A stretch of DNA of 64,000 bases from Phascolarctos cinereus (GCF_002099425.1 NW_018344037.1:10067001-10131000), one strand, 5' to 3'; numbered from the stretch's first letter, positions 1 to 12,559 are shown. Program-made: numbers and translations. The notes: a model not told the origin generated them from the sequence alone.

Positions 1-70
1 GCTGTGGGATCACGGGCAAGTCACTTAACCCCATTGCCTAGCAAAAGACAAAAACAAAACAAAACAAAAT
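1..70 (+). mobile_element. WSINE-type SINE, 3' end
   Basis: The first bases are the 3' end of a marsupial tRNA-derived SINE: a 'gtgtgaccctgggcaagtcact'-like block and 'aaccccattgcct', followed by an A-rich tail with CAAAA repeats. The 5' part lies outside the window. Confidence 0.8.
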
Positions 71-2818
71 TCCAAACTGCATCAGTGCTCCTACATAACC
101 TAACCTCTTAATGCCAGGCTTTTAGCTACATTAGCAGTTATTAAATGGTATCTCTCAATTACCTGTGGAGCATAAAACCCCCTGCTAAGTAATGAGGGTT
201 GGAGTGGGGAATCTGTAGCTGGTTGGATCAAACGTTGTTTCTGTCCTCAAGGAGCTTATTTTCTTTGTAGGAGATAAGGCACCAATAAGAATAGTGGACA
301 GTGATGCTTAATGTGCCAAATATGAACAAATTTTTCCATAACTATAGTACAGAACAGAAAATTGGTGGAAATATCTATGGAAAAATGTATTTAATGTGCT
401 ATTCTGGAAAGCTAAGGAAGCTTTCTCTACCTCAGATTTCCAGATAATGAAAATACTGACCCAAGAAAAGCAAGAAGTATACATGTATACATATGTTCAT
501 AGATACATCTATGTGCAATCATTTGTGTGTGTAGATAATTTATTTAGCTGGCAAGGATACATTCATCACACATAAGTAAGGATACATGACACAAAATCAG
601 ACTGAATAGCAGTTGCATGTGGCAGATGGACTGCTCATGACTTCTTCTGTTTCTTCACAAGTCCTTATTGTCTCCTATCTGGATCTCACAGAAGCCAGGA
701 TAACGTGCAAGTCTGAAATGGTCAGGAGAGCCATGATTCCCCTCCCTGAAATTGCTTTTATCCCCAAGTGCCAGATGCCATGTCAGACTATGGATTATTT
801 GAGCACTAGTCTGCATAAATTGTCATGTCTTTTTTATCTTTTCTAACCTTGTTTTTTTTCCTGCCTCTTTTCAGTCCTCCTCTATTTTGTAACCTTGTTT
901 TCCAACTTTCCCCTAGTTAAATTATTTCTGTGACCTCTGACCTCAGGGAATTTTATCTACATTCAGCAATAAGGGTTATTGGGCCTGGCCAAAGACCACC
1001 ACATGTACATTAAAATAAGTTTAGTTCCATCAAGCCAAAATCTTAACCAAGATGAAATGCATTCCCAAACTATCCATACATGTATTCAGTGGCCCTTTGA
1101 AAAATCACTGTGGCTTATGAGCATGTCAGGATTCACATTTATGCATTATGGAAAAAATTTGTTCACCACATTTTATAATAAGACTTGCTGCATAACATTG
1201 TTCTTTTATTATATTAGAAAAGATAAGTTTTCTTTTCATACCCTAGTGTCTTCTTGTACAAAATTGTTCTTTTTTCCACCCCCTGAACTCAGTGGAGCTC
1301 AGCATTCATTACTGAGCAAGCTAATTGAAGTTTCTTTTCAGTTTACCAAAATTCTAAGCATCACCTTCTTTGAATCTGAGGCTTTTGTTGATTTCATATA
1401 TCAGTTTCTTTTTTTTTAATACCATTTTGGTTAAATTTAGGATTGGGTTTGAAGTGTCAATATAGAATGTCATTTCTCTCCTTTCTGAGAAGGCTTTAAT
1501 TTTGCCCTGCTTCTTTGGAGTGCATGATAAATATTCTCCATGGCTCCTCTTTCTTTCATCTCCTTCTCCCCCTCCACTTTCTTTTTTACTTTGTCTGTCT
1601 TTTTCTTCTTTCCTTCCTGATCTTCAAAGGGAGAAGGTGAACAGATGAAAAGAGTGATCAGGGATATTTAGGGAGGAAAGGATGAAGGGAAAATTTTTCA
1701 GTTCTTTTTATTTTCCACCTCAAACCCACTTTATAAACATAGAGACAGTCTCCCTATCACTGTGTCACTCTGAGTTCAGAATAAAATTATGAAACCTTAC
1801 AAATCCCTCCAAGGCATTTGATATTGGGGGAAAATCTTTCATGCTGGCCTTTGTGTCACAGTACACTGAGCCAAGTACAAATAATGGTTCCTATATGAAA
1901 ATAATAGTGTATGTAATATAACAAATATATTTGAAAGATTTACAGAGCAGAATGTTGTTCATTGTTTTTCTTCTTCTTCTTTTTGTAAATCAAAGCTGAG
2001 AATTAGAAGGTCAGCCCCAAATAGAATAAGAACATTAAAAACTTTTCCAGTCAAACTATACCATTCTTCCCCGTAGAGTTGAATGGAACATCCTAAGTAT
2101 ATTTTGAAGTGTTGACTTTCTGATATGGATTCATGAAACTAAAAGGCTAACTAAAATATTCAATGGATCTAGATTCATATAGCCTAAAAGTGATATGCAA
2201 AATGAAAATATATTGCTGCCTGTAAAGACACTGAAGTTCTCACACTGCTAATTGGCATCTTTAGGCAATTAAAACAGAATGACAGTCACTGAAGTTATAA
2301 CCTAGTTTTCATATTCCAGTTTTCCAGTTTTCATATATAGCATTAAGTCCTAAAGAATATCATATACTTTCTCCTCAAATACTTATTTAAAATATCAAGG
2401 AATTATAGCCTATGAAGAAAAGGTAGAATTTAGTCTTTTAAAAATGCTTATTCTATACTTATATGTGAAAAAAGAGCATTCTCATATACACAGCAGAACA
2501 CAGAAAAAGAAGATTCTATATGAAATCACAATCTTTATTTCACACTCCTTGCTTCCCCTTGTTTTATTTTTTTCTAAAAGTCATAAATTCTACATTACTT
2601 TCAGTTGACATTACTTTTAGTTGTACTGCTTTTTTTGTATTTCTTTCTGACCTTTATTATGTTGTCTTCTATGAATTAAAAAAAAAAAGATCATGTTTTT
2701 ATTGGTATCACCATTGCTAACCTCCACTTCCCTCCAAGTTAATTAAGAGGAAATTAAAACAAAAAATTGTTAAAAAAATAAGTGTAGCTGAGCATAATTA
2801 ATTCATAGTGGCCATGTG

Positions 2819-2970
2819 CAATATATATATATATGTATATGTATATGTATATACATATGTATATATATACATATACACATACATATGTATATATATATAT
2901 ATACACACACACACATATACATATATACACATACATACACACACACAAACACACACACACACACATATAT
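2819..2970. repeat. (TA)n/(CA)n compound microsatellite
   Basis: About 150 bp of alternating TA, TATG and CA repeats. The open frames across it on both strands encode only Tyr/Ile/Val/Cys or Thr/His strings and are artefacts of the repeat. Confidence 0.95.
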
Positions 2971-3559
2971 AGTCTCTGCACCTAATTTCGATCACTTTTC
3001 TCAGGAGATGTTTAACATGCTTTACAATTATGTATCCTGGAAACTTATAATTGGTCATTTAAATCTTCAGAACTGTCTTTCAGAATTGTTTTTCTTTACA
3101 ATGTTGATTTCTTTGAATAAATTGTTTTCCTTGTTCTGCTCCTTTTAATCTGTATCAATTCATAATACTTCAAATTCTCTGAAATCTTCTTAAGTCATTT
3201 TTAAGGTACAATATCATTCAAATTACATTTGTATGCCAGTGTTCAGCCATTCTCCATTGTCTAAGAAGCAGTCAAGGTAACCCCCCTTAGATTCTAGTTC
3301 TTTTCTTTTCATCTTCCTCTTTTTATTCCCATTTCACAATAAGGAAGTTTGGTTTGTTTATAACCATTTCCTACTGGAATTATCCTCATTGTTAACTACC
3401 CACCACATCCTTACTTCCCCCCCCCATTGAGTTTGATGTATTTCTATAATGATGTGCTTTGTTTAATCTTCTTTTGTCTGTTCCAAGTTAGGTTCATCTG
3501 CAGGCTGCTTTTCCTATCCCTTCTTCAATGTTTGTATATTCTTCTCCTTTTTTTAGGGA

Positions 3560-4055
3560 AGACTAACGTCTCTGGTATGAGGGCTTGCCAAGCCATTTTC
3601 AGGCCTGCTCATCCACCTTTGGTATTCACCTGTCGCCCAACTCTTACCTGTGGCTTCAAGAAGCTATAACATGTGCAACAGCCACACCCCAGTAAAACCA
3701 TCCAGGCAAGCAACCTAAATCAGCTTGAGGGTGGTTATGTCTATCCCTTGCATGTGAAGACTTGCCCTACTGAATGGGTAGATGAGAACAATTTGTTCCA
3801 AGAGCCATGAAGGTAGCTGAAACAGGTGCTGTGCAACTTGGTCAGACAATGAAGATGCTAAGGTCATGGACTGCATCCTGGGCCATCACCACTCGTCTTG
3901 ATTTTTGTCTTGCAACTGGATTTTGATGACTCTAGAAGACAGAATGAGGCTGACAACTTGGTGCAACTGTGCCTCACTTAAAACCAATTCATGCGCAAGT
4001 CATCACCCTCATGATGTCATTGGACTTCTTGAAAATGAAGGATGAACACCTACAA
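3560..4055 (+). mobile_element. Old marsupial interspersed repeat, full-length-like copy
   Basis: The 3' half (about 3848-4055) aligns with the reverse complement of 9645-9900. Shared blocks include 'gcatcctgggccatc', 'ctggattttgatgactct' and a 3' end of the form 'aaaatgaaggatgaacac'. The spread of two diverged copies in opposite orientations marks it as a dispersed repeat. It resembles a family I remember as common in marsupials, possibly derived from RTE-clade LINEs, but I cannot name it with certainty. Confidence 0.65.
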
Positions 4056-4059
4056 TTCT

Positions 4060-5820
4060 TCTCATTCACTCCGTTTATGAGAAATAGCAAGCTCTACTTC
4101 CTTCTTCCTTCTTGCACACTACTGTATTTCTTCATTTTACCCTCACCTCCTTTTCCCCTCTTTAAACCCTCAGAACTGAACCAGTCTATCCCAAAGATGT
4201 TTTCCCCCTTATCTAACTCACCCATTATCCTTTGAAAATATAAGGTTCTGAAGGAATACTTGTGTCTTCTCCTCCATTAGAACATTTGTAATGTATCATC
4301 ATATAGTTTCTTCCAACTGTCCAAATGAATTTACCTTTCTAGGTTTTTCTGGATCCTAGTGTTTGAATTTCAGAGTTCCTACTCAGCTCTGGTCGTTTCA
4401 TCAGAAATACTTGAGAGTCCCTTGTTCCCTTAAAAGTCCATTTCCCCTATAGGATTATACTCATCTTGCAGTAATATATATTGCAGAGTAAGCTATTTTT
4501 GGTTTATACACTTTGCCTCCTGGAATACTGTATATCCAGCTCACCTATTATTTTGTAGAAGGTTTCAGGTCTTATGGATCTTGATTGTTCTTTCTTCATA
4601 CTTGAACTGCCTTTTTTCTAGATGCTTGCAGTATATTTTTTTCTTTTTTTCCTGTGCCCTGTGAGTTTAGAATTTTGGCTATGAAATTCCTGAGACTTTT
4701 CCTTTGGCTATTTCCCTCAGGAGATGATCAGGATATACTTTCTGTCTTCACTTTGCCGTTTAGTTCTAACAGATCTGACGACTTTTCATTTACAATTTCT
4801 TAAAGTAGAATGCCCATGCTTTTCTTTCCTTTTTTTTTTTTTAAATTATGGTTTTCAGGGAGTCCAAAGATTCTTAAATTACATTTCTTTGGCCTGTTTT
4901 TCCATTTCACTTTTTTTGATATCATATCTAACATTTTCTTTGGTTTTCTTTTTTTCATTTTGTTCTAATATTCTTGATGTTCATAGAGTCATTGAGTCAT
5001 CTTGGGTCTATTCTTGTTTTCAGGTATTCTTTTTCTTGGGTGGTGATATTTGACTTACTTCTTCTAAGCTACTTATTTTCTTTCTAAATCACTCCTCTAG
5101 TACTTTTAAATAATTTAAAATGTTTTGCTTATTTCTTCTTGATATTCATGTAGTCTTTGTGGAAAATCCACTTTTCCCCTTTGAATCTCTCCTTCCACAT
5201 GTTATAGCATTAGATTGGCAACATACATACACACACATCTATACATATATGTATGTAGGTCTATATATACATATATATGTGTGTATATGTATACATGTAT
5301 GTATGTATACACATATGCATACTTTAATAGTGGTAGGTACTTTATTTGATGTACTCACTACTCTAGCTTTAGTACAAGAATTGTAGGTTTGTGCAATGGC
5401 CAGGATCTATTCCTCTTATGTATTTTTGCATAGGTTGATCAGTCATGCTTTGTCTTGCCCTAAGTACTCTGGATTCTTACTCTTGGGCTGTCCCAGTTGC
5501 AATTAGGTAGTACCGTGCTGATTATTACTATACCAGCTATTGGTTACTGCCATTCTATGGGACTTCTAAGCTCAGCGCTCTGGTAGCTTTCTGCCTCCTC
5601 TAAGTCTTCTTCAGGGGACTCCTCTGCTACTTCTGCGTGCAAGGGCATTGTAGGCTAGATGTGTCCCGTCTCTGGTCATGCTGGTGCTTCCTTTGCTTAA
5701 GGGTTTCTCTTTCTTATCGTCCATTGGTTTCTTTTGGTTAACTTTTTGTATAGTTCTGAGGAGGAAAATGTCACTATGATTGTCACAATGAAACTGTAGT
5801 TTCTCATTTTATTTTATTTT
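4060..5820 (-). mobile_element. Old HAL1/L1-like element, ORF1 region, antisense
   Basis: Blocks at about 4360-4440 and 4540-4900 match 30800-31280 of the better preserved element, in the same order and on the same strand. Examples are 'agctctggtc.tttcatcag', 'ggattatactca', 'tttggctatgaaattcct' and 'ttcagggagtcca'. This makes it a minus-strand LINE-1-type element covering the 3' UTR, the ORF1 RNA-binding part and probably the coiled coil. It is more diverged and therefore older. A TA/CA microsatellite sits inside it. The right edge is uncertain; 5390-5820 may be its 5' UTR. Confidence 0.6.
5219..5325. repeat. (TA)n/(CA)n/(TATG)n microsatellite
   Basis: About 105 bp of mixed tetranucleotide and dinucleotide TA, CA and GTAT units, inside the old HAL1-like element. 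Confidence 0.9.
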
Positions 5821-7388
5821 ATTTTTTATAACTGACTAATTTGGGGGAACTTAGGGATTTTACTGGAATAGGTGTGGGGGAATGGAGCATCCTGCCTCCT
5901 GTTCAGGTGGCTATTTTGACAGGAAGTCCAAAAATAAAGAAAATATCCTGAATAAAAATTTGATATATCTATATCTATATATCTTTTAATTTTTACATAA
6001 TCAGAATTTCTTTCAGTATCTTTCCTCATCCATGCTTGCCAGCCCATGTAACATATCATGGTTTTTAAGGGAAAAAAGAAAAGGAAGATGAAGAAAAAAG
6101 TCAGTAAAATAAATTATTAAATTGAAAAAATATGAAAATATTCTATATTCTATACCTGTCGACCTCCTACCTTTGCAAAGGATTGAGATGTGTGGCAAGT
6201 AGAATCTGAAGTGACTGAGGAAACCAAGATTTCAGTTTCTGAGCATATTCATGTATTAAGCAGTGCATGCCCATTGCATGAAAAATCAGGACCAGTCTTC
6301 CTCAACTTTGGTACTGGACCCCAAATGCAGAGGGAGACATATTTATACATTAAAAACAACTAATTTATTAAGATCAATTAATTAAAATAAAGCAATCAGG
6401 GTATAAAATTAGGTAATCTGATTTTCTAATTGGAGGAAAGATTAGGGGTTTTTTGAGTTGGGAGGAGAATAAATAGGTATAATTCCCTGAAATTAGAAAA
6501 AAGAGGTCTTCTGCTTCCCCCAAGTATCTGTATTCAGACTAAGGAACAAAGAAACAGTAACTGATTGATCAGTATGGGGCCAGATTTCAGATGGGATATA
6601 TGAGTTGCTTGAGATATATAATTGTGAGAAATCTCCTTCTGTCAGTCTTCAGATCTGACTGGGTTTCTGGTCAACATAACTTTATTAGGGGTCTCTAAGC
6701 AACAGGTAGAGGTAATCCAGCTGCCCAGTCATGTAGGGTTGGGCTCAAACTTCTCACAGTTCTCACAACTGAACAAAGTTTTCACACAAGACAGAAATTG
6801 GACTAGACCCCATAATTGAATAGAAAGGGAACTGATTTAGATCCAGAATGGAGTCACAAGATGGAGTCAGTATGGTTCACTCAGTTCCCACAATTCCCTC
6901 AGATGGGATGTTTTCCCATATCAGGAAGAAATAATTATTTTTATTCTAAACAAAAGTTTTAACCTGCCATTAAATCAAGAATGCACTTACATGTATATAC
7001 ATGTACATACATATTTATATACAAATTTCCTATATGAAAACAGCACACATGTGAAAAGTAATAAACATTCCAAATGAATATGCCAAAGATATTCATAAAA
7101 TATATGTATATATGAAATCAATGTATATTATATTTGTTTTAACTAAAGGTAACAGTACATCACATAACAATCCAAATCAAGTTGCTTTGTAACACAGCCA
7201 TCCAAAGAGAATTTTTTTTCCCCTTGTTTCCTTATTTTGTTTGGGTTTTGTATAGCATTTGTTTTATACACTAGAATTACACTTGTGTTAAATTTGGCAG
7301 TAGAACTGCTTTTCTCCTTGAGAGATTATCCTTAAGTAAAAAAATGAGTTTACATCAAAAAATTTGTCAACATAGCACCACTCTGTGG

Positions 7389-8370
7389 CTGATATTTGTA
7401 TATCTACTAAGAACAATGCAAACAGGAAAGAAGGTATTTTATAGGTCCTTACATTAGATATTCTACTGTATTTTATAAAGTTAAAAATGTTATTAACATG
7501 TTAATGTTTGGCTGCTTCAGTAGCATCAAAGCATTGCATATGGACTTTTGGACTTGATAAATGTCAGTTACACATTTGAAAATTTATAGAATAAGTATTT
7601 TTAGCCAACATAAAGACTAAGTTAGATATGTCTCATAACAGACATAACAGACTTAAAACAATTATTTCTTAACAATTGAAAAAGTAGATCGCTCCCAAAA
7701 GGCTTACTTTTTTACTCAAATATTTGTTCAGATATTCAGTCATGTCCAGGACTTTGTGACCCCATATGGGGTTTTCTTGGCAAAAATTTTAGAATGGTTT
7801 ACCATTTCTTTCTCTAGTAGATTAGGGCAAACACAGGTTTAGTAACTTGTCCAGGGTCACACAGCTAGTAAGTGCATGTATGAAAATTGACCAGCACTTA
7901 TCATTTTCTATGGCTTTTCAAGACCTGGACACATTTTTATTGGTACTGTGGTGGGTCCACAATTTTGATTGGAGTGTGTCCTTCTTCTAGTAGCACAAAT
8001 TGCAATCCATGCCAGCCTTCTCAACCTGTGAGGCATTTATTTATGACTATCCATAAAACCTCTATAGGACTTCTACTCAGAAATCACACCCTCTACAGAA
8101 GCATTCCTCTGTGTCTTTTAATGGATTCCATCAATTATTTTTTGCTCTCATTACCCAGAACTTGGGCTAATTCTAATTAGATGGCTGGTCAACTTCATTT
8201 TCCTTCAAGTCCAAATGTCCATATGCAATTCTTCCATGCTACTAAAGCAGCCAAACATTAATATGTTAATATTTTTAACTTTATAAAACAGAGTAGAATA
8301 TCTAATGTAAGGACCTATAAGATGCCTTCTTTCCTGTTTGCATTGTTCTTAGTAGATATACAAATATCAG
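7389..8370. repeat. Long inverted repeat, arms about 170-180 bp
   Basis: The sequence 7389-7557 and the reverse complement of 8202-8370 align over about 170 bp with roughly 93% identity by hand count. The outermost 46 bp are identical (outer end CTGATATTTGTATATC). The spacer of about 640 bp contains an antisense SINE and unassigned sequence. This is the form of a fold-back DNA transposon or an inverted duplication. No transposase is visible, and the flanking bases (gtgg / tttg) show no obvious target duplication. Confidence 0.85.
7729..7875 (-). mobile_element. Marsupial SINE, antisense, inside the inverted repeat
   Basis: It reads 'cagtcatgtccaggactttg', 'tggggttttcttggcaaa', '...tccagggtcacacagctagtaagtgc'. 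This is the reverse strand of the long marsupial tRNA-derived SINE, lacking its tRNA head. It lies between the two arms at 7389-8370, so it may be later than the structure that carries it. Confidence 0.8.
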
Positions 8371-9121
8371 TTTGTTAAAACATGTCCTTGATGGTGTCTT
8401 TTTATACCATTTTTTTTTCCTACACAAGTCATCAGGGTAATAGATTACCATGACTTAGATTCCAGAATGAACCTTTTCCTTGGCCTTTTGAGTCACCTGA
8501 AATTGTGAGTCTTTTGAGACTATGATATTGTATAATTCATTTCTACAACGGGGCAATAGCTGTTAAAAAGAAGGGTTTTGGTGGGCATCATCTCATCTCA
8601 CACCTTGCGACCTAAAGGTGTTGTGACATTTCATGTAATGTGAACAGTCTATTCTTTGAATGTATTGATTTAAGGACATGCTATCTCTATTAAAGTCATT
8701 CCATTTTGGGAAAAACCCTTATGAAAACATCAATATCCAAGATCATAAATTGTCCATTCTTATGAATGGTCACTTTAGGGAAAAAAAAAGAACCTAAAGA
8801 TCTAAATTTATATTTATGTGTATCCAAGTCCTATGTCAGCAACTGTCATATCACTAATGTTGCCTTGGAATTGGAAATTTTATTATTTATTTTTCAAATT
8901 TTACTGAATTAATCCTGAGTCACAGAATAAAGAATGTTATGATGTTTTGTTTTGTTTTAACTAGACATTGACTTACACATTGAGATGAATATAAGATAAT
9001 TTGAATTATGGTACCTATAAAATCTTTAGTATATTCAGTTTTTTTTTTTACTAAGGAATTTTCAATATATTACATTGCTCACATTTTATTAAAACAAAAA
9101 AGTCCTTCTGTCTATCTGATA

Positions 9122-9385
9122 CCCAGGCAGCTAGATCACACAATGGATAGAATGCTGGACTTGGAAACAGGAAGCCAAAATTTCAAGTTCAAATCCTGCC
9201 TCAAACAGTTGCTACCTGTGTGAATCCAGGAGAATAATTTAACTCATATGCCTCAGTTTCCTCTTTTCTAAAATGAGGTAAAAATAGCACTTACCTCAAA
9301 GACCTGTTGGGAGGATTAAATAAAAGAGTAGTTTGAAAACCTTGAAACACTATATAAATGCTATTATTATTATTATTATTATCAT
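9122..9385 (+). mobile_element. Marsupial SINE with (ATT)n tail
   Basis: The tRNA-like head ('ggcagctagatcacacaatgg'; B-box-like 'caagttcaaatcctg') is followed by 'tgcctcagtttcctc', a CORE-like middle and an (ATT)n tail at 9361-9383. It is nearly full length and well diverged. Confidence 0.85.
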
Positions 9386-9644
9386 CACGTTTGCATTCCA
9401 GGGAGGGTTATAATCACTCTGGGGGCATTTGGAAACATTTCTCCATGAAGATGCCTGGGCCTTAACTGGAACTTATTGCCTTCTATTATCCCCTTCCTTC
9501 ACTATCCCTCAACCCAATGTTAATTCAGTATCAAGATAAAAGCAGTATGAGTAGGATAGAAAAAAGAAAAAAAATGCTTCTCTTTTTACAATTTGAATTT
9601 ATAACTGCTTCTGACATCATGTTCGCACACAATTCCTATTTGTG

Positions 9645-9900
9645 GTTGTGATTGTGTGTATGGTTTGTCCTTTGTTCTCAAAAAGGATCATGACATCAGG
9701 GAGATGATGACATGACTTGCAATTGACTTTGATTTAGTAAGGGAGGGCTGTGCAAAGTCACCAGCCTCACTTTCTCCTCCAGAGCCATCTGAGTCCAGTG
9801 GCCATATATCTATCAGGATGACTGGAGATGGCCCAGGATGCAATGAGAGACCTTGGTCCTTTAAGCTAAGGTCTTTTCAGGTTCTCACTTTGAGTGTTTA
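9645..9900 (-). mobile_element. Second copy of the 3560-4055 repeat, antisense
   Basis: The reverse complement matches the 3' half of the copy at 3560-4055, with shared 'gcatcctgggccatc', 'ccactggac.cagatg', 'gcaagtcatgtcatcat' and an end 'gagaacaaaggacaaacca'. The family is not named with certainty. Confidence 0.65.
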
Positions 9901-10740
9901 TGATCTTCTGAAAGAGTAGAAACAACTCTATTCCATGGAGAAAAAGGTGACTCATAGTAGACTATAGTGAAAAGTTTATTGATCCTCCTCTGTGTTTCCT
10001 TAGTTTCACATTTTCAGAAAGAAGCATAGTATATCAGTGTTGAAAAAGGATAAAGCCTAAAAACATATTGTCTTAGTTCTTCTTTCTTAGTATCTTTTTA
10101 TGTTTCCTTCCCTGCTCCCCAGCTTATATTTCTTCTCACAGAATATCTCTATATATAGGTGGGTTCTTTCTTTTTCATTTGTTTTTATCACTGACTTTTA
10201 TATTCACTGTATATCTGCAATGGGATGTAGAAAAATTTCATTAGAATGTGTAATCAGATAATTAAGTGTTATCATTATTATTGTTACCAGTCTAAATGTG
10301 GCATTTTTAATACATACAAGTAAACTGACAGTCAAACATGGCTGAATTTGACCCCATAAACTGTCAAATAATTTTGAAAAAAAGTATGTGATATTCTCCT
10401 TTGCTTTCTGATACCTCATCCATACCTAGAAGGAATTCAAGTCCATATGGATTATTTATAATAAATATAGATCACTATATAACAATGTTGGGATTTGCAA
10501 ATCTAACTTTTAAGTAAAAGAGAGCTTTCCATTAAACCTTATCCTCTCCCTTCCAAGATAATCAATTCAGGATAATTCAATATCAGGAAAAAAATCAGAA
10601 ATATGAACAAGATAATAAATTGTACCAAACATACATTCTAAGAAATGTTTGATTCTGGGTTTCCCAAAGGGGAAGATACCTGGATAAAAGATTGAATGAA
10701 TGTGACCAGAGGGGATAGGGTAAGGGAGGGAAATAAGAAT

Positions 10741-10965
10741 TTATATAGCATCTGCTATGATCCAGGCACTATGCTAAATGCTTTACAAACATTGCCTCAT
10801 TTGATCATCGCAACAACCCTAAGGTGCTGTTATTATCCCCATTTAATAGTTAAGGAAACTGAGGCAAATACAGGTCAACTGATTTGCCCAAAGTCACACA
10901 GCTAATAAGACTCTGAAGTCAGATTTGAATTAAGGTTTTCCTGATGCTTGGCCCAGCACTATCCA
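10741..10965 (-). mobile_element. MIR/CORE-type SINE, antisense
   Basis: It runs from 'ccaggcactatgctaaatgc' through 'ggaaactgaggcaaatacagg' and 'aaagtcacacagctaataag' to 'cccagcactatccact'. That is the reverse strand of an MIR-like SINE common in marsupials. Its tRNA-side end abuts the perfect hairpin at 10966. Confidence 0.85.
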
Positions 10966-11035
10966 CTAAAATAAGAACTGCCCTAGAAATATCTACTGTG
11001 CCATATAGATATTTCTAGGGCAGTTCTTATTTTAG
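10966..11035. repeat. Perfect 30-bp inverted repeat (hairpin), 10-nt loop
   Basis: Bases 10966-10995 are the exact reverse complement of 11006-11035, with loop ctgtgccata at 10996-11005. The arm starts ctaaaataagaactgccc. Perfect pairing over 30 bp next to an old, diverged SINE implies a recent origin. It could be a new palindrome from replication template switching, a tiny palindromic transposon (MITE), or a microRNA-like precursor. The sequence alone does not decide between them. Confidence 0.95.
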
Positions 11036-11660
11036 CCATGGGTGGCTCTTTGACTGAAGGAAGTCCAAGAATACAAGAACAGTTTGGGGCCTATTGTTGT
11101 AGCTTGAAGTTAACTGACAATTTGTTGGCAATTTTTAGAAACCACTGCAATAAATCTATAATACCCTTCAGTCTTGGTACCTAGTATTTGGGGCACTACA
11201 GGGTAGGTAGGAACTGGATTTGTCATCAGCAGAAGCTGCAAGCTTCTGAACTAATTCATGGAATACTAGCAGGAAAGAATTATTACTTGACTAGAATTCT
11301 ATCTCCCTGCTTCCTTCTCCCTTATCTCCATTATTTTATAATGATCTGCCTTTCCCACTCTGACTATGATTTTGAGCTAGATAAAAGAAATTCAAAAAAG
11401 TCTTAGCCTATGTTTTTAATTTTGTAACACAACTCAGTAAATAGATTTTCTTCTTTCTCTAGAGAAACATAGGAATAAAGAAAGGAATGACTAATTCTTA
11501 CACAAAGCGACATACCTCTAGTCAATTCCAGCCTCAAGGGATTTATCATCTTACTGCATTCAGTAATAGCCATAATATATATTCATCTGTCTGCTCACTT
11601 GCTCAACATACATTTCTTGAATACAGATCAGAGCATGGAAGATGACCATATGATAAGATT

Positions 11661-11735
11661 ATAGATTGATAGATAGAAGGGACCTTAGTAGTCACCCAGT
11701 CCAATTTCTTCATTTTGCAGGAGAAGAAACTGAGG
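11661..11735 (-). mobile_element. SINE fragment, antisense
   Basis: The blocks 'gaagggaccttagtagtcac', 'ccagtccaatttcttcattt' and 'gagaagaaactgaggcag' are the reverse strand of a common marsupial MIR-like SINE, of which only the central part is present. Confidence 0.7.
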
Positions 11736-11751
11736 CAGAGGCAGACTAAGG

Positions 11752-11960
11752 TAGTTATGAAGCACTGATAGAGCATTGGACTTGGAGTCAAGGAGATCTG
11801 AGTTCTAATTCTGTCAGAAACAATCTAGCTGTGTGAACAGGCAGATGAATTAGTTCCAGTTTTAGGTTCCTTAACTGTGAAATAGTGATAATAATAGCAT
11901 TCCCCTCATAAGACTGTCATAAGGATCAAATAACATTTGTAAAGTGATTTGCTTTTCTTA
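11752..11960 (+). mobile_element. Marsupial SINE, sense
   Basis: The tRNA-like segment 'gatagagcattggacttgg' with 'gagttctaattctg' as a decayed B box is followed by 'gtgaaatagtgataataata' and 'aaagtgatttgc'. It is diverged but nearly complete. Confidence 0.75.
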
Positions 11961-11986
11961 AGGAACCAAAACAAATAATCATTGAT

Positions 11987-12092
11987 TTAGAATGTAAGCT
12001 TCTTTAGAATAGGGATTATTTTATTATTTGTATTTGTGTCCTCAGTACCTGCAACAGAGCCTGACAAAATTAAAGAACTGATTGAATTGATA
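11987..12092 (+). mobile_element. L2-type LINE 3' end fragment
   Basis: 'agaatgtaagcttctttaga' and 'cctcagtacctgcaacagag' match the terminal block of marsupial L2-type LINEs ('ttagaatgtaagctccttgagggc...cagcactta'). Confidence 0.6.
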
Positions 12093-12289
12093 GGCCAGTG
12101 TCACATGGGTGACAGGGGTAGAAAACAATTCAATTGCAGGTCCTACAATATCAAATCATTCCACTGTATGGCTCTGTATGCCATATAGGTTCTGTTCCAT
12201 TATTCTCTGTACAATTCCTATCCTGAGCAGTTTGCAGTCTAGTTAGGAAGACAAAGTGCCCACATAGGAAGATTTAAATCAAAATACTA

Positions 12290-12420
12290 GAAGCAAGCGA
12301 CAATTGAAGACAATCCATTATTTGATGTTTCTAGGGAGTATGTAATAAAATTCAAGGGCCGCACTTGAGGACCTAGAGGGCCACATGTGGCCTTGAAGCC
12401 TCAGGTTCCCCACCTCTATA
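12290..12420. mobile_element. hAT-type DNA transposon (MITE) end
   Basis: 'aagggccgcacttgagga', 'ctagagggccacatgtggc' and the terminal 'caggttccccacctct' are the hallmark end of a non-autonomous hAT (Charlie-like) element; the terminal inverted repeat read outward is CAGxGGTGGGGAACC. The other end was not recognised. Confidence 0.7.
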
Positions 12421-12559
12421 ACTAGAAAGCTAGCTGTACTATTAAGGCTGCCTTCATACTATCATGGTGCCTTCTAAACATCACCTAGGTTACAGATAAG
12501 CTAAGCGTGTTTAAGCTGATGAGTTTTGGATGTGACATACTACAGAGTTATATGGGTAA

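Noticed and set aside
979-1419. 146-codon open frame
   Set aside because: AT-rich, Phe/Ile-rich composition with no recognisable domain, no splice context and no conservation argument; it is expected by chance in AT-rich intron.
6330-6960. Possible LTR-like or other long repeat
   Set aside because: There is some repeat-like phrasing but no termini, flanking duplication or second copy; it is left unassigned.
7887-8180. 97-codon open frame in the inverted-repeat spacer
   Set aside because: No domain or transposase-like motif on either strand; the frame starts in SINE-adjacent sequence and appears to be chance.
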